Source: Geopseudomonas sagittaria (lineage in GTDB: Bacteria; Pseudomonadota; Gammaproteobacteria; Pseudomonadales; Pseudomonadaceae). From it: a stretch of DNA of 64,000 nt. The stretch lies in contig NZ_FOXM01000003.1 in assembly GCF_900115715.1 (NCBI RefSeq), positions 1-64,000 on the forward strand. The letters run 5' to 3'. Position numbers and translations under genes: made by a program. A model generated the notes under the pieces. That model saw nothing but the letters and a program-made list of their open reading frames with translations, made no database searches and was not told where the DNA came from. Below are positions 44,860 through 53,814 of the stretch, piece by piece (the stretch's first letter is position 1; every line of letters begins with the position of its first letter).

Positions 44860-45738
44860 TCAGGTCCCCCACACCTTCTGCGCCTTGGGCGCTTCGGCGA
44901 GGATCGCGTCGACCGCGGCACCGATCTCCTCCGGCAGCCAGCGCGCGCCCTTGTCGCGGGTCACCCCGGTGCGCCAGCCGTCGCCCAGGGAGATGCGCCC
45001 GCCCTGGCTCTCGAACACCTGGCCGGTGACGTGGCGCGACTGCGCGCTGCCCAGCCAGACCACCAGCGGCGCGACGTTCTCCGCCGCCCACAGGTCGAAG
45101 CTGCCATCCTCGGGCTTCTTCACCACCTCGGCCATGGCGCTCTCGGTCATCGAGGTGCGCGCCGCCGGGGCCAGGGCGTTGGCGGTGATGCCGTAGCGGG
45201 CCAGTTCCGCGGCCTGCACCAGGGTCAGCGCGGCGACGCCGCCCTTGGCTGCGGAGTAGTTGGACTGCCCCACCGAGCCCTGCAGGCCGGCGCCAGAGCT
45301 GGTGTTGATGATCCGCGCGTCGACCGGCTGGCCGGCCTTGGCCTGGTCGCGCCAGCGGCGGGCGAGGATGTTGGCCAGGCAGAAGTGGCCCTTGAGGTGC
45401 ACCTGCATGACCAGGTCCCAGTCCTCTTCGCTGAGGCTGAGGAACATGCGGTCGCGCAGGATGCCGGCGTTGTTGACCAGCACGTGCACCTCGCCGAAGG
45501 CCGCCAGCGCGGCGTCGACGATACGCTGGGCGCTTTCCAGGCGAGTGATGTCGTCGGCGTTGGCGATGGCCTGCCCACCGGCGGCGCGGATCTCGCCGGC
45601 GACGTCGTCGGCGGCGGCTTGGCGGATGTCGTTGACCACCACGTTGGCGCCCTCGGCGGCGAAGGCCAGCGCATAGGCGCGGCCCAGCCCGCCGCCGGCG
45701 CCGGTGATGATCACGGTTCTTCCTGCACAGATAGCCAT
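44860..45738 (-). CDS. SDR of the 17-beta-HSD4/Rv3548c type
   Basis: A 292-residue NAD(P)-dependent dehydrogenase: TGAGGGLGRAYALAFAAEGA at the cofactor site, NNAGILRDRMF, Ser in NTSSGAG and NYSAAKGG for Tyr/Lys. The long C-terminal extension (about 230-292) is as in the dehydrogenase half of multifunctional enzyme 2. AAGGA precedes the ATG at 45738. It is the last enzyme of the C/D-ring cluster, separated from fadA6 by a repeat. Homologues sit with ipd genes in actinobacteria (Rv3548c, as I recall). A hydroxyacyl-CoA dehydrogenase role is likely. Confidence 0.85.
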   Translation of the reverse strand: MAICAGRTVIITGAGGGLGRAYALAFAAEGANVVVNDIRQAAADDVAGEIRAAGGQAIANADDITRLESAQRIVDAALAAFGEVHVLVNNAGILRDRMFLSLSEEDWDLVMQVHLKGHFCLANILARRWRDQAKAGQPVDARIINTSSGAGLQGSVGQSNYSAAKGGVAALTLVQAAELARYGITANALAPAARTSMTESAMAEVVKKPEDGSFDLWAAENVAPLVVWLGSAQSRHVTGQVFESQGGRISLGDGWRTGVTRDKGARWLPEEIGAAVDAILAEAPKAQKVWGT

Positions 45739-45762
45739 GGTTTTTTCCTTATCCGGTAGAAC

Positions 45763-45869
45763 GTAGGGTGGGTTAGGCCGCAGGCCGTAACCCACCATCC
45801 GGGACGAGGCCCGGCGTATTGGTCGGTCGCACCGGTGGGTTACGCCGCTGCGCGGCTAACCCACCCTAC
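45763..45869. repeat. Palindromic intergenic repeat with TAACCCACC arms
   Basis: Four related GGGTGGGTT/AACCCACC segments form nested hairpins across about 107 bases between fadA6 and the SDR gene. This type of element is common in pseudomonads and is distinct from the GCGAATTCATTCGC family here. It may tune expression of the last gene. Confidence 0.7.
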
Positions 45870-45880
45870 GGGGCGTGGTC

Positions 45881-47032
45881 TCACAGCCTTTCGATGATGG
45901 TCACGTTGGCCTGGCCGCCGCCCTCGCACATGGTCTGCAGGCCGTAGCGGCCGCCCGTGCGCTCCAGTTCGTGCAGCAGCGTGGTCATCAGCCGCGCGCC
46001 GGTGGCGCCCAGCGGGTGGCCGAGGGCGATGGCGCCGCCGTTGGCGTTGGTGCGCGCCGGGTCGTAGTCCAGCTCCTTGGCCCAGGCCATCACCACCGAG
46101 GCGAAGGCCTCGTTGATCTCCACCCGGTCGATGTCGTTCATCGTCATGCCGGCCTTCTTCAGGGCATGGCGGGTCGCCTCGATGGGCGCGGTGAGGTGCC
46201 AGATCGGGTCGTCGCCGCGCACGCTGATATGGTGGATACGCGCCCGCGGAGTCAGGCCGTAGCGCTCGAGCGCCGCCTCGGAGACCACCAGCAGCGCCGC
46301 CGAGGCGTCGCAGGTCTGGCTGGATACCGCCGCGGTGATCGCCGGGTACTCCGCGCCCACCGGCTCCAGGCTGGCCATCTTCTCCAGGGTGGTTTCGCGC
46401 GGCGTCTCGTCGTACCAGACGCCTTCCAGCGGCACGATCTCGCGGGTGAAGCGGCCACCGGCGATGGCGGCCAGCGCGCGGCAGTGGCTCTCCAGGGCGA
46501 AGGCCTCCATCTGCGCGCGGCTGAGCTGCCAGTGATCGGCGATGCGCTGGGCGGCGTAGAACTGGTTGACTGGCTGGTCACCGAAGCGCGCCTGCCAGCC
46601 CTTGCTGCCGGAGAACGGGTCGGCGAAGCCGAGCGGCTGGCCCGCTAGCATCGCCGAGGAGATCGGGATCTGCGTCATGGTCTGCACGCCGCCGACCGCG
46701 ACCACGTCCTGGGTGCCGCTCATCACCGCCTGCGCGGCGAAGTGCAGCGCCTGCTGCGACGAACCGCACTGGCGATCCACGGTGGTGCCCGGCACGTTGA
46801 GCGGCAGGCCGGCGGCCAGCCAGCTGGTGCGAGCGATGTCGCCGGCCTGCGAACCGATGGTGTCGACGCAACCGAAGATCACGTCGTCGTACTCGTGGGC
46901 CGGGATCGGGTTGCGCTGGACCAGCGCCTTGAGAACGTGGGCGCCGAGGTCGATGGCGTGCACGTGGGACAGACCGCCCTTGCGCTTGCCGGTCGGGCTG
47001 CGCAGGGCATCGACAATATAGGCTTCAGCCAT
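45881..47032 (-). CDS. fadA6: FadA6-like steroid thiolase
   Basis: Thiolase of 383 residues, strongly reminiscent of mycobacterial FadA6, which acts in HIP (C/D-ring) catabolism: [50 protein letters not shown] and the end [20 protein letters not shown]. Active-site residues are Cys89, His339 and Cys369. Start and upstream fadE stop are three bases apart. It removes a two-carbon unit after the IpdAB, FadE and hydratase steps. Confidence 0.88.
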   Translation of the reverse strand: MAEAYIVDALRSPTGKRKGGLSHVHAIDLGAHVLKALVQRNPIPAHEYDDVIFGCVDTIGSQAGDIARTSWLAAGLPLNVPGTTVDRQCGSSQQALHFAAQAVMSGTQDVVAVGGVQTMTQIPISSAMLAGQPLGFADPFSGSKGWQARFGDQPVNQFYAAQRIADHWQLSRAQMEAFALESHCRALAAIAGGRFTREIVPLEGVWYDETPRETTLEKMASLEPVGAEYPAITAAVSSQTCDASAALLVVSEAALERYGLTPRARIHHISVRGDDPIWHLTAPIEATRHALKKAGMTMNDIDRVEINEAFASVVMAWAKELDYDPARTNANGGAIALGHPLGATGARLMTTLLHELERTGGRYGLQTMCEGGGQANVTIIERL

Positions 47033-47035
47033 GGG

Positions 47036-48094
47036 TTACTCCTCGAAGGTGTTGCCCGGCCCCAGCGGGGCGCCGTCGGCCAGCACGAAACCGGCCACCC
47101 GGGACTTGTGGAAAGCGCGGTCGCCCCAGGAGGCGTCGAGCGCCCAGGCCCGCTTCATGAACATCTGCAGGTCGACCTCCCAGGTGTACCCCATGGCGCC
47201 GTGCACCTGGATGCCGTGACGGGCCGCCAGCCAGGCCGCCTCGCCGCACACCAGCTTGGCGTGGGAGACATGCACCGCGGCGTCGCGCGCACCCTGCGCC
47301 AGGGCGTGGGCGGCGCGATACAGCACCGGCTTGGCGAACTCGATCCGGGTGGCGACGTCGGCCAGGTGGTGCTTGACCGCCTGGAAGCTGCCGATCGGCT
47401 TGCCGAACTGCTTGCGCTGGGCCACGTAGTCGACCGACAGGTCGAGCATGCGCTGGGCCAGGCCCAGCGACTGCCCGGCCACCGCCAGGGCGCCGCGGTC
47501 CAGGGTCTGCGCCCACAGCGCGCGACCACTCTCGCCGGCGGCGACGCGGGTCGCCGAACTCGGCTCCCACACCACCTGGCTGAGACGGCGCGAGGCGTCG
47601 ATGCTCGGATTGGCGATCACGTCGGCCAGCGGGCGCGGCACGGCATGCACCTCGTCGCCGTGGGCGAGCAGCAGCAGGTCGGCCAGGTGCGCGTCGGCCA
47701 CCAGCGGGTTGACCGGATGGCCGACGGCGATGCGGATGCTGCCCTCGGCGACCTGCGCCAGCCAGTCGGCGCGCCCGCTCACGCCATCGCCGAGCCCGGC
47801 GAGCAGGCCGCTGGCGACGTAGGCGGTATCGGCCAGCGAGTCGGGGATCGCGTAGTAGCCCAGCTCCTGGGTCATCAGCGCCCAGGCCACGTCGTCCATG
47901 CCCAGGCCGCCGCAGTCCTCGGGTACCGACAGGCCGGTGAGACCCTGCTCGGCGATCTTGTTGCGCAGTTCGGGAGAGCGGCCGGCATCGGTTTCCCAGA
48001 CGTCGCGGAGCATCTCGGGGGCCGCTTCGGTCATCAGGAAGCGGCTGACCGCCTCGCGGAAGGCGAGCTGGTCGTCGGTAAAGGTAAAGTCCAT
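47036..48094 (-). CDS. Acyl-CoA dehydrogenase, FadE32/33-like subunit
   Basis: A 352-residue flavoprotein subunit with the ACAD N-terminal helices (MDFTFTDDQLAFREAVSRFL), a shortened and poorly conserved middle domain, and a C-terminal helix bundle with YVAQRKQFGKPIGSFQAVKHHLADV and IQVHGAMGYTWEVDLQMFMKRA. Steroid ACADs form alpha2-beta2 heterotetramers in which one subunit lacks part of the flavin site. With the adjacent 387-residue gene this is such a pair. Start 10 bases after the partner gene. Confidence 0.85.
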   Translation of the reverse strand: MDFTFTDDQLAFREAVSRFLMTEAAPEMLRDVWETDAGRSPELRNKIAEQGLTGLSVPEDCGGLGMDDVAWALMTQELGYYAIPDSLADTAYVASGLLAGLGDGVSGRADWLAQVAEGSIRIAVGHPVNPLVADAHLADLLLLAHGDEVHAVPRPLADVIANPSIDASRRLSQVVWEPSSATRVAAGESGRALWAQTLDRGALAVAGQSLGLAQRMLDLSVDYVAQRKQFGKPIGSFQAVKHHLADVATRIEFAKPVLYRAAHALAQGARDAAVHVSHAKLVCGEAAWLAARHGIQVHGAMGYTWEVDLQMFMKRAWALDASWGDRAFHKSRVAGFVLADGAPLGPGNTFEE

Positions 48095-48104
48095 GATCCG
48101 CCCC

Positions 48105-49268
48105 TTACTTCGGCAGGCCGAGCATGCGCTCGGCGATGATGTTGCGCTGGATCTCGTTGGTCCCGGCGTAGATCGGCCCGGCCTGGGCGAACAGGAAGCC
48201 TTCCAGCCAGCCGTGGTCGTCGCCGCTCTCGGGGGCCCCGGCGAGCAGCTCGCCGCGGGCGCCGAGGATGCGCATGGCGGTCTCGTGCATGCGCAAGTCC
48301 AGCTCGGACCAGAAAATCTTGTTGGTGCTCGACTCGGCGCCGATGCGCGCGCCGCGGGCCAGGCGGCCGACCGTGTGGTAGGCGGACAGCGCGTAGGCCT
48401 CGGCGGCCATCCACGCCTCGCAGACCGCCTCGCGGATGCTCGGGTCGCGGTCGGCGCTGGCCTGGTTGGCGCGGTACAGCTCGACCAGCTTGCGCGCGGT
48501 GTACTGGAAGCGCGCCGGCGAGCGCAGCAGCAGGCCGCGCTCGAAGCCGGCGGTGGCCATCGCCACGTGCCAGCCCTGCCCTTCGGCGCCGATGCGGTTG
48601 TCCACCGGCACGCGCACGTCGTCGAAGAACACTTCGGCGAAGGCGTCCTTGCCGTTGAGCGCCTTGATCGGGCGGATGGTCACGCCCGGCGCATCCAGCG
48701 GCACCAGCAGGAAGGACAGGCCGTGGTGGCGGCTGGAGCCTGGATCGCTGCGGAACAGGCCGAACAGCCAGTCGGCGAAGATCGCGCGGGTCGACCAGGT
48801 CTTCTGGCCGTTGAGCACGTAGTGGTCGCCGTCGCGGATCGCCTTGCTGGTGATCGCCGCCATGTCCGAGCCGGCATTCGGCTCCGACCAGCCCTGCGCC
48901 CACATGTCGGCGCTGGCGGCCATGCGCGGCAGGAAGCGCTTCTTCTGCTCCTCGGTGCCGAACTCCATCAGGGTCGGGCCGAGCAGCAGCTGACCGTTCT
49001 GGTTGACGCGCATCGGTGCGCCGGCGCCGTAGTACTCCTCCTCGAAGATAAGCCATTCGGTGAGGTCGCAGCCGCGCCCGCCCAGCTCGGCCGGCCACAT
49101 CACCATGGACAGGCGGGCGTCGAACAGGCGGCTTTCCCATTCGCGGTGTTGTTCGAAGCCTTCGCGGGTGTCGTAGCTGGCCAGCGGCTCACGCGGCAGG
49201 TTGTCCGCCAGCCAGGCCCGCACCTCGGCGCGGAAGGCCTGTTGTTTCGGGGTATAGGCAAGGTCCAT
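48105..49268 (-). CDS. Acyl-CoA dehydrogenase, FadE31-like subunit
   Basis: A 387-residue ACAD with the full set of motifs: WAQGWSEPNAGSDMAAI, INGQKTW-like LNGQKTWST, GLLLRSPARFQY, and the C-terminal GPIYAGTNEIQRNIIAERMLGLP that binds FAD. Partner of the preceding shorter FadE gene (10-base gap). Dehydrogenates a C/D-ring-derived acyl-CoA, by analogy with FadE31/32/33 of the mycobacterial HIP regulon. Exact step is inferred. Confidence 0.85.
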   Translation of the reverse strand: MDLAYTPKQQAFRAEVRAWLADNLPREPLASYDTREGFEQHREWESRLFDARLSMVMWPAELGGRGCDLTEWLIFEEEYYGAGAPMRVNQNGQLLLGPTLMEFGTEEQKKRFLPRMAASADMWAQGWSEPNAGSDMAAITSKAIRDGDHYVLNGQKTWSTRAIFADWLFGLFRSDPGSSRHHGLSFLLVPLDAPGVTIRPIKALNGKDAFAEVFFDDVRVPVDNRIGAEGQGWHVAMATAGFERGLLLRSPARFQYTARKLVELYRANQASADRDPSIREAVCEAWMAAEAYALSAYHTVGRLARGARIGAESSTNKIFWSELDLRMHETAMRILGARGELLAGAPESGDDHGWLEGFLFAQAGPIYAGTNEIQRNIIAERMLGLPK

Positions 49269-49277
49269 GGTGCGTCC

Positions 49278-50030
49278 TCAGAACTTGGCGTCGCGCTTTT
49301 CGACGAAGGCCCGGCGGGTCTCCGCCGAGTCCGGACTGGTGTAGGCCTGCAGGGTGAAGCCCTGCTCCCAGCGATACTTGTCTTCGAGGTTGCCGTCCTC
49401 GATGCCGTTGAGCGCCTCCTTGGCGATGCGGATCATCTCCGGGCTCTTGGCGGCGATCTTCGCGGCGATCTCCAGCGCGGTCTCGCGCAGCTGCTCCTTG
49501 GGCACCACGCGCTCGATGAAGCCGTACTGGGCTGCCTCGCGAGCACCGATCTTGTCGCCGGTGAAGAACAGGTAGCGCACCTTCTGCACCGGGAACAGGC
49601 GCTGCAGGTGGGCGCCGCCGCCCATGGCGCCGCGGTCCACTTCCGGCAGGGCGAAGGTGGCGCACTCGGCGGCGACCACGATGTCGGCCGCGCCGGTGAT
49701 GCCGATGCCGCCGCCGAGGACGAAGCCGTGCACCGCGACGATGACCGGCACCGGGCAACGGTGCACGGCGCGGAAGGTCTCGTAGTTGCCCTTGTTCACG
49801 GCGACGATGCGCTCGGGATGGGCGTCGAGTTCCTTGATGTCGACCCCGGCGCAGAAGCCGCGGCCCTCGGCGCGGATGACGATGACGCGCACCTCGGGGT
49901 TGGCGCCCAGCTCGTCGATCGAGCGCGCCAGTCCCAGCCATTCCTGGCTGTCCAGCGCATTGACCGGCGGCTTGGCGATCGTCAGTTCGGCGATGCCCGC
50001 GTCGATCCGGGTGATGAATGCCTGATTCAT
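49278..50030 (-). CDS. echA20: EchA20-like crotonase, ring D hydrolase
   Basis: A 250-residue crotonase-fold enzyme resembling EchA20, which hydrolyses ring D of the HIC-CoA intermediate. The oxyanion-hole segments are EGRGFCAGVDIKELD and FVLGGGIGI, with ALPEVDRGAMGGGAHLQRL and the later KEALNGIEDGNLEDKYRWEQGFT. The start at 50030 has GAGGAGA, then AACAACA directly before ATG, a Crc/Hfq-type motif. Sits between the fadE31-like gene and ipdC in the operon. Confidence 0.85.
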   Translation of the reverse strand: MNQAFITRIDAGIAELTIAKPPVNALDSQEWLGLARSIDELGANPEVRVIVIRAEGRGFCAGVDIKELDAHPERIVAVNKGNYETFRAVHRCPVPVIVAVHGFVLGGGIGITGAADIVVAAECATFALPEVDRGAMGGGAHLQRLFPVQKVRYLFFTGDKIGAREAAQYGFIERVVPKEQLRETALEIAAKIAAKSPEMIRIAKEALNGIEDGNLEDKYRWEQGFTLQAYTSPDSAETRRAFVEKRDAKF

Positions 50031-50062
50031 TGTTGTTGTCTCCTCAATCGGCAGGGGCAGGT

Positions 50063-51169
50063 TCAATTCGTGGTGGTGCACGCCGGCGCGGCATCGGCCG
50101 CGGCCTGGCGGGCACAGAGCGCGGCCAGGCAGCGTTCGGCCTCGGCGGCCATCTCGTCGATCAGTTGCTGGCAGCTCTGCAGCTCGCCGATGGCGGCGGC
50201 CACCTGGCCGCTGGGCAGGATGCCCTCGTCGGGGAAGCCGTCGACCATCGAGCGCTGCAGCAGCACCGGCTGGTTGGCGGCCATCACCGTCTGCGACACC
50301 GCGCCCGGGTCTTCCTTGAGCGCCTGGCGCAGCACGCCGAGCATGTGGCCGAAGCTCATGCCGGTCTGCTGCTTCCACTGCCAGGCGCTGCCCAGGGCGA
50401 TGCGCAGGCGGCCGAGCGGCCCGGCGCCTTCCAGGCGGTTGATGAACGGGTTGTCGATCATCCGGTGGCGCATGCCGTCCACCGCCAGGGTGACGCGGAT
50501 GCGCTGCGGGTCGTTGACCGCCAGGTAGCGCTGCAGGGTCGCCTTGGGAGTGGGCGAATCGCTGGTCATCAGGAAACGCGTGCCCATGGCGATGCCGGCG
50601 GCGCCGGCGGCCAGCGCCGAAGCCAGGCCGCGGCCGGTGGAGTAGCCACCGGCGGCAATCACCGGCACCTTCACCGCATCCAGCACCTGCGGCAGCAGGA
50701 TGGTGGTCGGCACGCCGCCGGTGTGGCCGCCGCCCTCGCCGCCCTGGATGGTGATCATGTCTGCGCCCAGCTCAACGGCCTTCTGCGCGTGCTTGAGCGC
50801 GCCGACGGTGGGAATGCACAGCACGCCGGCGGCCTTGAAGCGGGCGATGGTCTGCTTGTCCGGGCCGCGGCCGTAGCTGACCGCGCGCAGGCGGTGCTTG
50901 ATCGCCAGGTCCACGCACTGCGCGGCGTTTTCCTGGAACATGTGGAAGTTGAGACCGAAGTTGCTGCCGCCAGTGGCCGCGATCACCTTGCGGATCTCGC
51001 CTTCCAGCTCGGCGGCCGGGATGGTCGCCCCGGCGAGGAAGCCGAAGCCGCCCGCGCGGGTGGTGGCGATCACCAGGTTGGCGTCGGCCACCCAGCCCAT
51101 CGCGGTCTGCACGATCGGATAGCGGCAGCCGAGCGCCTCGGTCAGCGGCGTCTGCAGCAGGGCACTCAT
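50063..51169 (-). CDS. ipdC: IpdC-like flavin enzyme of the nitronate monooxygenase family
   Basis: A 368-residue FMN-dependent TIM-barrel protein annotated by fold as nitronate monooxygenase. In steroid degraders the orthologue IpdC reduces 5-OH-HIP-CoA to an unsaturated product for ring C opening. Visible: YPIVQTAMGWVADANLVIAT, GLNFHMFQENA, the flavin loop TIQGGEGGGHTGG, and IAAGGYSTGRGLASALAAGA with GTRFLMTSDSP. The start overlaps the stop of the upstream hydratase gene (ATGA). Confidence 0.87.
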   Translation of the reverse strand: MSALLQTPLTEALGCRYPIVQTAMGWVADANLVIATTRAGGFGFLAGATIPAAELEGEIRKVIAATGGSNFGLNFHMFQENAAQCVDLAIKHRLRAVSYGRGPDKQTIARFKAAGVLCIPTVGALKHAQKAVELGADMITIQGGEGGGHTGGVPTTILLPQVLDAVKVPVIAAGGYSTGRGLASALAAGAAGIAMGTRFLMTSDSPTPKATLQRYLAVNDPQRIRVTLAVDGMRHRMIDNPFINRLEGAGPLGRLRIALGSAWQWKQQTGMSFGHMLGVLRQALKEDPGAVSQTVMAANQPVLLQRSMVDGFPDEGILPSGQVAAAIGELQSCQQLIDEMAAEAERCLAALCARQAAADAAPACTTTN

Positions 51170-52089
51170 GCGCTTTCCCCTTCGCTGGCCGCGGCCTGCT
51201 TGTTGGCCTTGGCCATGGCCTTGGCGTCGTAGCCGCCCAGCTTGTCGCCGGACAGCAGCTCGTTGTGCACGTGGGCGAAGTGGTGCCAGGCGAACACCGC
51301 GTCCATCGCGGTGCGCTTGCCGGCCAGATCCTCGACGTGGTTGATCGCCTGCTTGGTCAGCGCCAGACCCATGCGCGGCTGGGCGGCGACCTTCGCCGCC
51401 AGCGCATAGGTGGTCGCCTGCAGCTCGTCACGCGGCACCACGCGGTTGACCATGCCCACCTCGTAGGCGCGGCTGGCCGGCATGCGGTCGCCGCACATGA
51501 GAAATTCCTTGGCGATGCGCGGGTTCATCTCGTAGGGGTGGGCGAAGTACTCCACCCCCGGAATGCCCATGCGCACCACCGGGTCCTGGAAGAAGGCATC
51601 GTCGCTGGCGACGATCAGGTCGCAGACCCAGGCCAGCATCAGACCGCCGGCGATGCAGGCGCCGTGGATCATGGCGATGGTCGGCTTGGGCAGCTCGCGC
51701 CAGCGCCGGCACATGCCGAGGTAGACCTCCTGCTCGCGGGCGTACAGGTACTCGCCGCCCGGCTTGTTGGTGTGGTCCCACCACAGGTGGGCGCGCTCGA
51801 ACGGCTTGTTGATGTCGCGTCCCGGCGTGCCGATGTCGTGGCCGGCGGAGAAGTGCTTGCCGGCGCCGCACAGCACGATGACCTTGACCGCGTCGTCGTC
51901 CACCGCGCGGCGCAGGGCCGCGTCGAGGGCGTAGGTCATCTGCGAGTTCTGCGCGTTGTTGAACCCCGGACGGTTCAGGGTCAGGGTGGCGATGCCGTCG
52001 GCCACCGCATAGAGCACCGGCGTGTCGGTCTCGTAGACCGAGGCGTCGGCACGGGTGACGAATTCGCTGTCGCTGCTCGGGACGCTCAT
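51166..52089 (-). CDS. Enoyl-CoA hydratase/isomerase family protein
   Basis: A 307-residue crotonase with oxyanion-hole motifs GKHFSAGHDIGTPG and HGACIAGGLMLAWVCDLIVA, a mid-protein insert (KPFERAHLWWDHTNKPGGEY), and the acidic ligand region DDAFFQDPVVRMGIPGVEY. The ATG at 52089 has GAGGAG upstream. It lies between ipdB and ipdC with a 10-base gap and a 4-base overlap. It probably hydrates the enoyl-CoA made by one of the FadE pairs in ring C/D degradation. Confidence 0.85.
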   Translation of the reverse strand: MSVPSSDSEFVTRADASVYETDTPVLYAVADGIATLTLNRPGFNNAQNSQMTYALDAALRRAVDDDAVKVIVLCGAGKHFSAGHDIGTPGRDINKPFERAHLWWDHTNKPGGEYLYAREQEVYLGMCRRWRELPKPTIAMIHGACIAGGLMLAWVCDLIVASDDAFFQDPVVRMGIPGVEYFAHPYEMNPRIAKEFLMCGDRMPASRAYEVGMVNRVVPRDELQATTYALAAKVAAQPRMGLALTKQAINHVEDLAGKRTAMDAVFAWHHFAHVHNELLSGDKLGGYDAKAMAKANKQAAASEGESA

Positions 52090-52099
52090 GGCGGACTCC

Positions 52100-52912
52100 T
52101 CAGGCCTGGGCCACGGTGGCGGCACGGATGCCGGGCGGATTGCCCTTGAGGGCGGAGGCGCGCAGGTCGTGCGGGTCGAGGCGACGGATGATCGCCAGCT
52201 GCTCGGCGGTCGGATGCGCGGTCTCGCCCAGGCCGTCGGCCTTGAGCAGCGGGAAGCCGGTGGCTTCCTGCACTTCCTCGAAGCTCACCCCCGGGTGCAG
52301 CGAGCGCACGCGCACCGCGCGGTCCGGCCCCTCGAAGTCCATCACGCAGAGGTCGCTGACCACCCGGCGGATGTCCATCAGGTCGCGGCGCATGCCCTCG
52401 GCCCAGCGCTCGGGCTTGAAGCCGACGCCGGAAACCATGTCCACCTCGCCGGCGACGAACACCCGCTTGTTGTGGCTGGGCACGAAGAACGAGTTGATGT
52501 GGTTGATGCTGTTGCCCGGCAGGCCGCGCACGCCGAGCATGGCGATCTTCGGCTGGCGGTAGTCGCCGACCGCCGAAAGGTTGGTCTGGCCCCAGCGGTC
52601 GATCTGGGTCGGGCCGATCATCGCGTGGCGGCGGCCGCCCCACACGCACTCGAACACCCGCTCGAAGCTCATGCCGCCGGAGTACTTGGGCACGTAGTCG
52701 CCGCGCGGGCCGAGCGGGATCGGCTCCTCGACCAGGAACGCCTCGCTGTCGGTCATCAGCAGTTCCGGGCTATGAGTGAGCTTGGCCAGGCTGGCGCCCA
52801 GGCGCGGGATCACGCCCAGGCCCGAAGCCAGCACCTCGCCGTTGCCGCGCCAGGCTTCCGAGGCGGCGACGATCAGCAGTTCGGCCAGGGTGAAATCACA
52901 GGTATCGGTCAT
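52100..52912 (-). CDS. ipdB: IpdB, beta subunit of the ring C hydrolase
   Basis: A 270-residue protein of the CoA-transferase family I beta type. With IpdA it hydrolytically opens ring C of COCHEA-CoA instead of moving CoA. Visible marks: LAELLIVAASEAWRGNGEVL, GGRRHAMIGPTQIDRWGQTN and the conserved HPGVSFEEVQEATGF at about residues 225-240. Follows ipdA after 12 bases. Confidence 0.9.
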   Translation of the reverse strand: MTDTCDFTLAELLIVAASEAWRGNGEVLASGLGVIPRLGASLAKLTHSPELLMTDSEAFLVEEPIPLGPRGDYVPKYSGGMSFERVFECVWGGRRHAMIGPTQIDRWGQTNLSAVGDYRQPKIAMLGVRGLPGNSINHINSFFVPSHNKRVFVAGEVDMVSGVGFKPERWAEGMRRDLMDIRRVVSDLCVMDFEGPDRAVRVRSLHPGVSFEEVQEATGFPLLKADGLGETAHPTAEQLAIIRRLDPHDLRASALKGNPPGIRAATVAQA

Positions 52913-52924
52913 CGCGCATCCTCC

Positions 52925-53803
52925 TCAGAATACCGGCAGGGGCAGTTTGCCCAGGCGCTCGGCGCCGCCGTTCTTGTCCTGGTAAGCCAGCTCGCCGGCA
53001 GTCACGAACTCGTCGACGTAGGCCTGCCAGCCGCCCTCTTCCGCCGCACTGGCGACGTAGCGTTTGAAGTGGCTCATGTCCCAGCCGTAGTCGGACGGGC
53101 AGGAAGTCGGGTGGGCGCCGTAGGGTGCGTGCACCACGCCGGTCACCAGGTAGCGCTCGAAGGTGTTGAAGCGCGCCTGTGCGGCGGTCAGCTCGAAGCG
53201 CTCGTGCAGGCGCTCGCAGGACACGAAGCACTGCTGGGCGGCGCGGGCGAACAGATGGTCGAAGTACGGGTCCGGACCGGTCACCAGGGTGTTGCCCAGG
53301 CGGTCGGCGTCGTTGACGTGCAGGAAGGCCACATCGAGGTTGAGCGCCGGCATGGCCAGCAGCACCTCGCCGTCGGCGTAGGGCGACTGCACGGTCTTCA
53401 GCTCGGGGTTGTGGGTGAGCACGTCGGTGGCCAGGCCGCAGCGGGTCGGCAGGAACGGCAGGCGCATGCCGGCGGCGCGCAGGCCCCACTCGAACATGCC
53501 CTCGTCCAGTTCCATCAGCTCGGTGAGCTGGCCGGCCTCGCGGCACTTGCGGTACCACGGCTCCAGCGGGATGGCGTCGAGGGTGGCGAAGCCGAAGATC
53601 AGCTTCTTCACCTTGCCGGCCGCGCAGAGCATGCCGACCTCGGGGCCGCCGTAGGCGACCACGGTGAGGTCCTTGACGTCCGAGCGGAGGATCTCGCGGA
53701 CGATGGCCATCGGCTTGCGCCGCGGGCCCCAGCCGCCGAAGCCGACGGTCATGCCGTCGCGCAGTTGGGCGACCGCATCGGCCGCCGTCAGTTGCTTGTT
53801 CAT
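52925..53803 (-). CDS. ipdA: IpdA, alpha subunit of the ring C hydrolase
   Basis: A 292-residue CoA-transferase-fold subunit with the glycine-rich GFGGWGPRRKPM (21-32). Glu105 (DEGMFEW) sits at the number I recall as the key glutamate of rhodococcal/mycobacterial IpdA. Typical CoA transferases have a longer alpha subunit with an oxyanion loop; the pairing with ipdB, ipdC and echA20 makes the IpdAB assignment strong. Second gene of the operon, 11 bases after hsaC. Confidence 0.92.
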   Translation of the reverse strand: MNKQLTAADAVAQLRDGMTVGFGGWGPRRKPMAIVREILRSDVKDLTVVAYGGPEVGMLCAAGKVKKLIFGFATLDAIPLEPWYRKCREAGQLTELMELDEGMFEWGLRAAGMRLPFLPTRCGLATDVLTHNPELKTVQSPYADGEVLLAMPALNLDVAFLHVNDADRLGNTLVTGPDPYFDHLFARAAQQCFVSCERLHERFELTAAQARFNTFERYLVTGVVHAPYGAHPTSCPSDYGWDMSHFKRYVASAAEEGGWQAYVDEFVTAGELAYQDKNGGAERLGKLPLPVF

Positions 53804-53814
53804 CGCTGTACTCC

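Noticed and set aside
52100-53803. ipdA/ipdB as ordinary acetate or 3-oxoadipate CoA-transferase
   Set aside because: The Glu at position 105 and the neighbours hsaC, ipdC and echA20 fit the IpdAB ring hydrolase better.
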